Source of the DNA: Tissierellia bacterium
GTDB lineage: Bacteria; Bacillota; Clostridia; Tissierellales; Sedimentibacteraceae
NCBI GenBank assembly: GCA_028700795.1
Contig: JAQVRY010000074.1
Coordinates: 1 to 6,969, forward strand
Reading direction: 5' to 3'
Length of the DNA stretch: 6,969 bases
Translations under genes and position numbers: made by a program
Shown: piece after piece, positions 1 through 6,647 of the stretch
Layout of the letters: each line of letters begins with the position of its first letter
Position numbering within the stretch: the first letter of the stretch is position 1
The notes under the pieces: model-generated
The model's database searches: none
What the model saw: only the letters and a program-made list of their open reading frames with translations
What the model was told of the DNA's origin: nothing

Positions 1-1683
1 CTATACTCTATATACCACCTGTGAGAATTCGTCTATAGTCGTTATCCCTGCCAACACCAATTCCCTGCAATTATCCTTCAACTTCTTCATCCCTGAACTT
101 TCTGCAATAGCACTTATTTCATCATTACTTTTCTCATTTTGAATAGCATCCCTTATAACCTTATCAATTTCTAAAATTTCATGAATGGCAATTCTCCCGC
201 TGTATCCTGTGTAATAACATTTTGGACACCCACTGCCCCTTTGTAGTACTATATCTCCTTTAACTTCCAACAATTTCTTCTCAGCTTCACTTGCTCTATA
301 CTCTTCCCTGCAATTGCTACATATCTTCTTAACCAATCTTTGAGCCACTATTCCCCTCAATGAAGCAGCAACCAAAAATGGTTTTACTCCCATATCCTGC
401 AGACGCATAATTGTTGATACCGCATCATTAGTATGAATGGTTGAAATGACCATGTGACCTGTTATAGCTGCTCTTACGGCAATTTTAGCTGTTTCTTCAT
501 CCCGGATTTCCCCAACCATAATAATATTAGGATCCTGCCTTAAAATAGACCTTAAACCTGTAGAAAACAAAAGCCCCGCCTTTGTATTGACCTGGACCTG
601 ATTTATGCCTTCAATTTTGTATTCCACTGGATCTTCAATTGTAATAATATTTTTATTCAGTTTGTTTAGTTCATACAAAGCTGCATATAATGTGGTTGTT
701 TTACCGCTTCCAGTTGGACCTGCTGCCAAAATTATGCCATTTGGCACTTCCAATAATGAATTAAATTTTTCCATATTACTTAGTGTAAAACCTAATTCTT
801 CCTTTGTTTTAAGGAAACTACTCCTGTCTAGTATTCGCATCACAATCTTTTCCCCATATACAGTAGGAAGCACTGAAATACGTAGGTCAACAACTGAATC
901 CTCAATTTTCATTTCAATTCTTCCGTCCTGAGGCAGCCTCTTTTCTGCAATATTCATACCGGCTATTATTTTAACCCTGGTTACTAGTGCAGACTGTGTA
1001 TGCTTTGAAGGGGTTAGAATCTCCTGCATATCACCATCTACTCTGACTCTCACCCTTATTCTGTTTTCTAAGGGCTCAATATGTATATCGCTAGCTCCCA
1101 TTTTTAGTGCCTGACTGATTAGCGAATCCACAAGCCTTACAACAGGCGAATTTGTTACACTTATATCTATTAATTCAGATTCTTCAAACTCTTCCTTCAC
1201 CAACTTTTCCTTGTCAAAATCTTCAGCTGCTTTTTCTGCACTTCTTCTACCCATGTGTTTTTCTATTGCATCGATTATCTTTGTTTTAGAAGCAAGAACC
1301 GTTTCTGTTTTTCTTCCTGTTTCAGCTTCGATATCTTCTATCGCAAATATATTTAAAGGATCATCCATTGCAATAAGTATTTTATCTTCCCAAATTTTCA
1401 ACGGAATGGAACATGTTCTTTTGGCTGTATTTTCCGACAATAATTTTGTGGCATCAGTATTTATATAATAATTATCTAAATTCACTACATCTATTTTCAA
1501 CTGTTCGGATAATGCTCTCAATAAGGCAATTTCAGCGATATATTCCTTTTCAATCAATATTTCTCCAAGCTTTTTGTTATTAATTGGCTGCAGTTTCAAA
1601 GCTTCACTTAGCTGTTCATTTGTTATTTTCTTTTGCCTTAATAATATTTCTCCTATCTTTGATAAACTGCATAAGGTATTCAT
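1..1683 (-). CDS. pilB: PilB/GspE-type pilus assembly (extension) ATPase
   Basis: This 560-residue cytoplasmic hexameric ATPase powers pilin addition at the base of the pilus. The N-terminus (residues 9-61) is two MshEN-like 24-residue motifs. The catalytic core has Walker A GPTGSGKTT (322-330), Asp box ITIEDPVEY (347-355), Walker B IIMVGEIRDEETA (387-399) and His box TGHMVISTIHTNDA (408-421). Four zinc-binding cysteines (C455, C458, C486, C489) mark the PilB/GspE branch and are absent from PilT-type retraction ATPases. I chose the ATG at 1683 because it follows AAAAAAGGTG with a 5-base gap. The upstream in-frame ATG at 1747-1749 lies inside the -10 box of the predicted promoter and could not be in that transcript. 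The TAG stop is at bases 1-3. The gene is separated from the pilM-N-O operon by a terminator and its own promoter. Family assignment is very secure; PilB rather than a type II secretion GspE follows from the pil neighbours. Confidence 0.96.
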   Translation of the reverse strand: MNTLCSLSKIGEILLRQKKITNEQLSEALKLQPINNKKLGEILIEKEYIAEIALLRALSEQLKIDVVNLDNYYINTDATKLLSENTAKRTCSIPLKIWEDKILIAMDDPLNIFAIEDIEAETGRKTETVLASKTKIIDAIEKHMGRRSAEKAAEDFDKEKLVKEEFEESELIDISVTNSPVVRLVDSLISQALKMGASDIHIEPLENRIRVRVRVDGDMQEILTPSKHTQSALVTRVKIIAGMNIAEKRLPQDGRIEMKIEDSVVDLRISVLPTVYGEKIVMRILDRSSFLKTKEELGFTLSNMEKFNSLLEVPNGIILAAGPTGSGKTTTLYAALYELNKLNKNIITIEDPVEYKIEGINQVQVNTKAGLLFSTGLRSILRQDPNIIMVGEIRDEETAKIAVRAAITGHMVISTIHTNDAVSTIMRLQDMGVKPFLVAASLRGIVAQRLVKKICSNCREEYRASEAEKKLLEVKGDIVLQRGSGCPKCYYTGYSGRIAIHEILEIDKVIRDAIQNEKSNDEISAIAESSGMKKLKDNCRELVLAGITTIDEFSQVVYRV

Positions 1684-1693
1684 AAATACACCT
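1684..1693 (-). promoter_or_regulatory. Ribosome binding site that sets the pilB start
   Basis: On the minus strand AAGGTG is followed by TATTT and then ATG AAT ACC. This is a good Shine-Dalgarno sequence at normal spacing. It supports the start at 1683 over the longer reading frame that opens at 1749. Confidence 0.85.
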
Positions 1694-1747
1694 TTTTTCT
1701 TTATTATAACTTTTAAATATAGATAATACCGGTTATTTAGGAATTTC

Positions 1748-1777
1748 ATTATAATATACGCACCTAATTTATGTCAA
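1748..1777 (-). promoter_or_regulatory. Consensus sigma-A promoter for pilB
   Basis: Read on the minus strand, a perfect -35 box TTGACA (1777-1772) is followed by an 18-base spacer and a perfect -10 box TATAAT (1753-1748). Transcription should start near 1741, giving a 5' leader of about 58 bases before the pilB ATG. That leader is too short for a typical c-di-GMP riboswitch and shows no convincing aptamer fold. The promoter lets pilB be expressed independently of the upstream pil operon. Confidence 0.85.
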
Positions 1778-1894
1778 TTTAACTAAATGTTTTATAGATT
1801 ACAATTATAGCTTCATTTACTTACAATGAATTAATAGAAATAAAATTAATGTTGTAATAATTTGCCATAATTGTTATGTTTTTCTATTAATCAC

Positions 1895-1930
1895 AAAAAA
1901 AAAGACAGGGGAACAGTCCCCATGGCTTTT
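1895..1930 (-). terminator. Rho-independent terminator after the SLH gene
   Basis: About 10 bases past the SLH stop codon, the minus strand has stem GGGGA (1921-1917), loop CTGT and stem TCCCC (1912-1908). The stem extends through a one-base bulge (T1922) to CA/TG. After a C/T mismatch it continues to AAAAG/CTTTT, giving about 12 pairs. Nine T's follow (1903-1895). This is a good intrinsic terminator separating the pilD-M-N-O-SLH unit from pilB. The core also resembles GGGGAC-type interspersed repeats that I recall from clostridial genomes, so it may be a repeat that serves as a terminator. Confidence 0.75.
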
Positions 1931-1939
1931 ATTCTTACC

Positions 1940-3655
1940 TTATTCGGTCAAGCTATAAAGCATATATACTACCTCTGCTCTGGTAATATTATTATTCAAA
2001 CTATTTAAACTGTTAGAACGTGTCTGTTTTTCGTAAAGCATATCATTAGATATATTAACCCATCTAAAATAACTGTAAGGTAAAACCCTTTGCATGATAA
2101 TTTCAATTTCAGTGTAGGTGATTGGGTTGTTTGGTTTAAAAGTACCGTCCCCATACCCGTATATAAAACCATGATAAGTTGCATAGTTTATAACATCAGT
2201 GTAATTTCCAAATATGTTGGCATCTTTAAAAGCAGTTACGTTGCCGATATACCAGGATGTATTCCAATTGTAAACCCTGCTTAATAATGTAATAAACTCA
2301 GCCCTTGAAATACTGTTTTCAGGCTTAAAAGTATTATCACCATAGCCACTGATAATACCACGTCTTACAAGTGCATCTATTTCATCACCAGCCCAATGTC
2401 CCCTTGAATCACGGAATATTGTAACATTGGTATCTGCAAATGCACTGAAAGTTGTGCCGCTTGAACTTAAACTTGACGGATTAATTTTTGCAGTCAACAT
2501 ACCCTCTTTTACATTTGTAGGAACATATAGCCATGTATTTCCGTTTTGTCTATATATACCGCCTTGTGCCTTATCTCCATAGTATTCAAATGTCAATTCT
2601 ATAAGCTTGCTGTCATCTACATTTCCGGATGAATTAGCTATTTTAACATTATAGCTATCAGATGCTTTAATCAACCTGCCATATTGACTAAGTCCTGCAT
2701 CATAAGTAGTTGTAATTACGCAGTTTACATCATGATAATATGTGCCGGAAGGAATATTTATAGCAAATCTATTATCTGCAGTCATTACTTCAGCACCTGA
2801 TATTGGGATGACATTTGTTGTTGCTTTTTTCATTGCATTGTTCATATTTGCTTCTCTAAAAGCTGTATTATAAGCTTCTTCATATGCCCTTAAAAATCCG
2901 GATATAAAACCATCCTCATATTCATCATTGTCATTGCTTAAAGCATAATCCCTTATAATTTCTGATTCTGTAGGCAAATTGTTGTAAACAAGAGAATCCG
3001 TGCCTTCATAAAAATCCTTGGCACCATAAGCAGCTCCAATAATCAAACCGGCAGCTTCACCATCACTAACCCCTTGCTCCAATGTAAGCTTATCAGGCTC
3101 AAACATAGCTTTGTCATAAGCGTCAATATATCCTTCTTGAAAAGCTTTATTAAATTCAGTAATAAATTTGTTCTTATATGCTGTACTTTGTTTATCTAAG
3201 TTATACATATTACTAATCTTACTTCTGCTTGGAAGCAAATCTTTCCAATCAGATGATTCACTATTCTGAAAATCTTTAGCACCATAGATCTCACCAAGTG
3301 CTTTACCTAATGTAGTAGCATAATCTACTTTTTGATCTGTTTTTTTATCATATTTTTCATCATAACCATCGTCACTGCCATCATCATATCCGTCTAAAAA
3401 CCCTTTTTCAAATTCACTTTCATTATAATCAACTATATCTTTCTTAATATTATTATGCTTTCGAGAGTCTTTATAACTATTTCTATACGTAGATCTTGCA
3501 GTTACATTGCTGTTTGCTTTATCATAGCCAATGTCATACCCTGCATCGTATCCTGCATCATAGCTTTCACTGTCCACAGCGGCAAAGACGGTTACGGTAT
3601 TTAAAAGCATTAACAAAACTATCAAAATTGATAATATTCTATTTGTAATTTTCAT
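1940..3655 (-). CDS. Secreted SLH-domain protein with internal 86-residue repeat, in the pil operon
   Basis: This 571-residue exported surface protein has no recognised named orthologue. It has a Sec signal peptide (K2, R6, hydrophobic 7-24, likely cleavage after A25). A YDxG tetrapeptide run (32-45) follows, then a gapless 86-residue repeat (copies 113-185 and 199-271, with a partial earlier copy at about 81-99). A beta-rich region (about 280-410) resembles modules that often precede SLH domains. SLH units are at 414-462 (SRAE), 476-527 (TYTE, degenerate) and about 531-570 (divergent start, TRAE intact). SLH domains bind secondary cell wall polymer, so the protein should sit on the outer wall. 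It starts 5 bases after the pilO stop, and its ribosome binding site lies within the pilO end. I infer a role in surface passage or anchoring of the pilus. An unrelated S-layer role carried by operon linkage remains possible. Confidence 0.9.
   Translation of the reverse strand: MKITNRILSILIVLLMLLNTVTVFAAVDSESYDAGYDAGYDIGYDKANSNVTARSTYRNSYKDSRKHNNIKKDIVDYNESEFEKGFLDGYDDGSDDGYDEKYDKKTDQKVDYATTLGKALGEIYGAKDFQNSESSDWKDLLPSRSKISNMYNLDKQSTAYKNKFITEFNKAFQEGYIDAYDKAMFEPDKLTLEQGVSDGEAAGLIIGAAYGAKDFYEGTDSLVYNNLPTESEIIRDYALSNDNDEYEDGFISGFLRAYEEAYNTAFREANMNNAMKKATTNVIPISGAEVMTADNRFAINIPSGTYYHDVNCVITTTYDAGLSQYGRLIKASDSYNVKIANSSGNVDDSKLIELTFEYYGDKAQGGIYRQNGNTWLYVPTNVKEGMLTAKINPSSLSSSGTTFSAFADTNVTIFRDSRGHWAGDEIDALVRRGIISGYGDNTFKPENSISRAEFITLLSRVYNWNTSWYIGNVTAFKDANIFGNYTDVINYATYHGFIYGYGDGTFKPNNPITYTEIEIIMQRVLPYSYFRWVNISNDMLYEKQTRSNSLNSLNNNITRAEVVYMLYSLTE
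2843..3319 (-). repeat. Two 86-residue-period protein repeats in the SLH protein
   Basis: Residues 113-185 and 199-271 align without gaps at an offset of exactly 86. By hand count 24 of 73 positions are identical, including YGAKDF (124-129 and 210-215), LP (141 and 227) and an FI..F..A..E.Y..A pattern at the C-terminal end. Residues 81-93 match the end of the unit at the same 86-residue offset, suggesting a third, truncated copy. The pattern suggests alpha-helical units. I do not recognise the domain. Confidence 0.8.
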
Positions 3656-3670
3656 TTGCCTTACCTCCTC
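3656..3670 (-). promoter_or_regulatory. SLH-gene ribosome binding site embedded in the pilO stop region
   Basis: The minus strand reads GAGGAGG TAA GGCAA ATG. The AGG AGG of the Shine-Dalgarno sequence are the last two arginine codons of pilO, directly followed by its TAA. An 8-base spacer leads to the SLH-gene ATG. Ribosomes ending pilO would be placed on the next start, so the two products are probably translationally coupled. Confidence 0.85.
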
Positions 3671-5079
3671 ACAAGTACTAATACTTTTCCTACCGGTAAT
3701 ATATCACCTGCAGTCAAACTATTGTTTTTCATAATTTCATTTTTATAAGATATAGTTCCATATATCTGTCTTGAAATATCCGTTACCGTGTCACCCGATT
3801 TAACTACATAGAAATCATAAATCGGTTGATTGTTCCCTTGTGAATCTTGGTTGACAGGATAAAAGGCTTGCAGCTTATCTATTAAAAATACTCCTATATC
3901 ATCCCTGTTAAATGGCATTTCAAAGTATATATGAGTTAATTTCAATGGATATAAATCTAAATCCTGTGGCGGAGAAACCTCTACATCAGACCATCCTAAC
4001 CAGGATATACCTTTAGAAGCTACTACATCTATATCTTCACCATCTTGGGTTCTAAACCTAAAACCAATTGTCCCGGGAGAATATCCGAAGGCATTAACCC
4101 CAACACTTATACTGTCAGGAGGGTATTTTAACTCAATTTCAGACCCTAAATCGATATAAGCTCTGTTTTCTTGCCCGATGGCTAACATATTGTATTCAAA
4201 TCTCAATGAATATTTACCAGACTTTTTAATTGTGGAAGGCTCCACATTCCCTTTAATATATTCATTTGATTGAATAAAGCTATAATTTCTAATTTCAAAA
4301 TCATGAAGCGTATACACTTTAGAATAATCCCTGTCATTTATGGCAGTGCCACCTGCTCCGCTACTTCCTCCAGCGTATGCACCTCCTGCGGCTCCACCGG
4401 CTGCAGTAAAATCACTATATCCGTCATATGAAGCAAACAGGGAACCTTCTCGAGTACCATCTGCAGTTTCTACAAATATTACCTCCGGATCAGTTTCAGC
4501 AATTCCTTCAAGGCTGTATATCTTTAATGACATAGATCCTGTAACATTTGAATCGCTTTCTCTATCCATAAATAAATTATCAACTACGATTCTTCTGGGA
4601 CTTGAGCTTAAGGCCTTAACAACTTCGATAGTTCCATCATAACTACCACTATAGGGAACTGAAATACTCATATTTTGAACAGCCAATTCTCCCATAGCTT
4701 CACTATTGGGATTAGTAAAGCTAAAATCATTTATATCTACTTTATCATCTGCAATCAAATCGTTTAATAGATATATTATCTGAGCTTGGTCAAGAACAGG
4801 AAAATAACTCTTTAATATTTCATTTCTTTCTCTATGTAGCATTTCCCATTCCTTTTTTATGCCGTCTTCCTTCTTAATTGTATTATTCATATCAACTATT
4901 TCATTATCCAGAGTTACAATTTCAGTTTTTAAGCTACTTACTTTTTCAGCTTGTGGAGTAAGTATAAAGCGATTTGACAAATAGACTACTAACACAATTC
5001 CCAATAAAGTAAGCAATGTCTTTTCGCTCTTAGTAAGAGGTCTTATATTAATTTTACTACTCTTGAGTTTTTTGTTCAT
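3661..5079 (-). CDS. pilO: PilO-like pilus alignment protein with extra beta-rich region and C-terminal LysM
   Basis: The product is 472 residues, whereas ordinary PilO is about 200. Residues 1-19 are cytoplasmic and basic, 20-40 are the membrane helix, about 43-90 a coiled coil and about 90-195 the PilO-type alpha/beta domain. Together with PilN this should form the membrane-spanning ring that aligns the pilus machine. Unusual additions follow: a Gly/Ala/Ser-rich linker (about 225-246), a beta-rich region (about 256-408) resembling a jelly-roll or carbohydrate-binding module, and a LysM domain (about 421-470, containing YVVKSGDTVTDISRQIYG) predicted to bind peptidoglycan. The ATG at 5079 follows AAGGATGTGA and overlaps the pilN end by 23 bases. 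The PilO call rests on topology and position after pilM and pilN as much as on sequence. The LysM call is strong; the nature of the beta-rich region is a guess. Confidence 0.88.
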   Translation of the reverse strand: MNKKLKSSKINIRPLTKSEKTLLTLLGIVLVVYLSNRFILTPQAEKVSSLKTEIVTLDNEIVDMNNTIKKEDGIKKEWEMLHRERNEILKSYFPVLDQAQIIYLLNDLIADDKVDINDFSFTNPNSEAMGELAVQNMSISVPYSGSYDGTIEVVKALSSSPRRIVVDNLFMDRESDSNVTGSMSLKIYSLEGIAETDPEVIFVETADGTREGSLFASYDGYSDFTAAGGAAGGAYAGGSSGAGGTAINDRDYSKVYTLHDFEIRNYSFIQSNEYIKGNVEPSTIKKSGKYSLRFEYNMLAIGQENRAYIDLGSEIELKYPPDSISVGVNAFGYSPGTIGFRFRTQDGEDIDVVASKGISWLGWSDVEVSPPQDLDLYPLKLTHIYFEMPFNRDDIGVFLIDKLQAFYPVNQDSQGNNQPIYDFYVVKSGDTVTDISRQIYGTISYKNEIMKNNSLTAGDILPVGKVLVLVRR

Positions 5080-5629
5080 CTATATTCACATCCTTAAAAA
5101 TCGTATTTAAAACAAAATTATAATTACCTTCCACATTATCAATATTTGATATAAATACTGATTCAACATCTTCAATAAGTCCAAGACCCTTGCTAAATAT
5201 TGCTACAGAATTACTATCCTTTGCAACACCGGAAATTTGTATATCTCTTCCATTTGCACTGAAATTAGTCATGAATAAATCTACAGGCATCTTTGATTCA
5301 ATTTCAGACATCAATTTTTCACTGATAATATCATTTTTCGCAATATTTTTGTCCATCTTAATAATATTATCTACTTCTTTGCTAAAGACAGCCATCTCAT
5401 CTTCAAGTACTTTTATTTCGTTATACTTATTAACTGTAACAGGATCTTCAGCAAGAGCACGCCTATCCTTTACTTGAGCTTTTAACATATTTATTTGAAC
5501 TTGATTATATACTCCTACTGCCACAACTACAGCTATACACAGTACAAATAACATATATAGCAATATCATCTTATTAAACTTGAAATCCCGTTTTTCTATA
5601 TACGGTTCAAAAAAGTTAAGATCACTCAT
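5057..5629 (-). CDS. pilN: PilN-like pilus alignment protein
   Basis: This 190-residue bitopic membrane protein has a short cytoplasmic N-terminus (1-20), one membrane helix (about 21-41), a coiled coil (about 45-100) and a small alpha/beta domain (about 105-180) outside the membrane. The N-terminal LNFFEPY (4-10) sits where PilN proteins carry the INLLP-type peptide that docks in PilM, so it is the likely PilM-binding site despite divergence. The ATG is one base inside the pilM stop (TAATG) and is preceded by GGGGTGA, so it is coupled to pilM. Its 3' end overlaps pilO by 23 bases. The order pilM-pilN-pilO and the topology make the assignment firm although sequence identity looks low. Confidence 0.92.
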   Translation of the reverse strand: MSDLNFFEPYIEKRDFKFNKMILLYMLFVLCIAVVVAVGVYNQVQINMLKAQVKDRRALAEDPVTVNKYNEIKVLEDEMAVFSKEVDNIIKMDKNIAKNDIISEKLMSEIESKMPVDLFMTNFSANGRDIQISGVAKDSNSVAIFSKGLGLIEDVESVFISNIDNVEGNYNFVLNTIFKDVNIDEQKTQE

Positions 5630-6639
5630 TACTTCACCCCATTTACTCTTATTAGTGCGCCAATGGCATTAGCATAAATTGCCAGGTCACCATAAAATTT
5701 TACTTTATCTAAAACATTCAATTTAACACATGGCATATCGAAATAAGAGCTCATCAGATCTTCTATACCGTCAACGTGGGAATGATTGCCATAAATCAAA
5801 ACTAATTCAATATCTTTATCTGTTTCTCTGGAATTATAATATCTAAATACCATATCAATTTTGTCAAGTATAACTGCAAACTTGCCTCTAAGGCCGGAAG
5901 CTATGGCAACATCTTGGTCATCAGACTCATCCAATGTCATAAAAGGAGTCTCATCAACAGTGGGACTTATCTCTTCCTTTATAACACGTGATATGCTCAT
6001 AATCCCTTTATTAGTAATGTTAAGAGTTGTGCTCTCCTGTTCTAAATCCACACAAGCAATAGTAATATCATTGTCATAGATGCCGTTTATGGTATCACTA
6101 TATTTAATTAACTTGCTTATAGCATTGCCTGCATAATCCAAAGCTACAGGTTTCAAACCTAAATTCTGCAATAAATTAAGATGAGTTTCAACCATATACT
6201 TAGGTACTCCTATTAACATTACATTTTGTTTTTCAACACCGTCTTCCTCTACAATATCAAGAGGAATATGTTGAACAACATATCCTTCAGGATCAACAGG
6301 CAAATATTCGTCTAATTGAAAGTTTAAAATTGACGCAATCTGCTTTTCTTCAACCTTTGGAAGCCTTATTTCTCTAATGATTATATTAGATGAATTTATT
6401 ACGCCATATACTTCACCGCGTGATACATTATTCTTTGATAGTCCCTTCTGTAATACATATGAAAATTTCTCCATATCCTTTATTACTCCATCTTCATATA
6501 ATCCTTCAGGAACCGGTATTGTAAAACACTTATTAACAATAATATTCTTCTTGTTGTACCTTCCTTCAACTACTCTAATCTCGTCCGCGCGAAATTCAAT
6601 AGAAATAGTCATCTTTTTATTAAATAAACCCAAAGTCAT
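5629..6639 (-). CDS. pilM: PilM-like actin-fold pilus alignment protein
   Basis: A 336-residue cytoplasmic actin-like protein that binds the PilN N-terminus at the inner face of the membrane. Family features are the N-terminal beta-hairpin region, LPKVEEKQIASILNFQLDEYLP (in pieces around residues 93-114), and VDLEQESTTL (197-206) at the phosphate-2 position. The glycines of the nucleotide loops are missing: the phosphate-1 position reads ISIEFRADEI, phosphate-2 is D-L-E rather than D-x-G, and the GGGA-like loop is YGNHSHV (283-289). Start choice is ambiguous. GTG 6642, ATG 6639 and TTG 6633 are all in frame behind AAGGGGTGA. I take the ATG, but TTG 6633, giving MGLFNKK, has the best Shine-Dalgarno spacing. 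The start follows the pilD stop by 6 bases. The gene overlaps pilN by one base. Confidence 0.93.
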   Translation of the reverse strand: MTLGLFNKKMTISIEFRADEIRVVEGRYNKKNIIVNKCFTIPVPEGLYEDGVIKDMEKFSYVLQKGLSKNNVSRGEVYGVINSSNIIIREIRLPKVEEKQIASILNFQLDEYLPVDPEGYVVQHIPLDIVEEDGVEKQNVMLIGVPKYMVETHLNLLQNLGLKPVALDYAGNAISKLIKYSDTINGIYDNDITIACVDLEQESTTLNITNKGIMSISRVIKEEISPTVDETPFMTLDESDDQDVAIASGLRGKFAVILDKIDMVFRYYNSRETDKDIELVLIYGNHSHVDGIEDLMSSYFDMPCVKLNVLDKVKFYGDLAIYANAIGALIRVNGVK

Positions 6640-6647
6640 CACCCCTT
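6640..6647 (-). promoter_or_regulatory. pilM ribosome binding site overlapping the pilD stop
   Basis: The minus strand reads TAAGGGGTGATGACTTTG. The Shine-Dalgarno AAGGGGTGA overlaps the pilD TAA (6648-6646). It sits very close to ATG 6639 but at about 6 bases from TTG 6633. The arrangement implies coupling to pilD and leaves the exact start open. Confidence 0.6.

Larger units (their letters stand above)
1684..1939 (-). other. Intergenic region between the SLH gene and pilB
   Basis: This 256-base AT-rich gap holds the terminator of the upstream operon (about 1895-1930), the pilB promoter (1748-1777), a leader of about 58 bases and the pilB ribosome binding site. Between terminator and promoter (1778-1894) I see no credible gene. 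There are only short AT-rich repeats: TTACAAT at 1799-1805 and again at 1821-1827, and an imperfect inverted repeat TAATAATT/AATTGTTA at 1855-1876. Confidence 0.7.

Noticed and set aside
605..931. Plus-strand open frame inside pilB
   Set aside because: It is antisense to the conserved ATPase core, has no ribosome binding site and shows no recognisable protein features; the same holds for the other plus-strand frames (1211-1468, 2090-2284, 4340-4642, 5190-5477, 5861-6079).
1684..1741. c-di-GMP riboswitch in the pilB leader
   Set aside because: The predicted leader is only about 58 bases and shows no aptamer-like pairing or terminator.
1684..1749. N-terminal extension of PilB from the ATG at 1749
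   Set aside because: It begins inside the -10 box, has no ribosome binding site and encodes a basic, low-complexity stretch outside the MshEN motif; the ATG at 1683 has a good ribosome binding site.
1804..1832. Second promoter upstream of pilB (TATAAT at 1809-1804)
   Set aside because: The -10 box is perfect, but the best -35 at 17 bases is AATTCA, a poor match; the downstream promoter explains expression better.
4342..4407. Frameshift or gene boundary in pilO at the GC-richer Gly/Ala stretch
   Set aside because: The reading frame is continuous with sensible protein on both sides; the composition is explained by glycine and alanine codons of a flexible linker.
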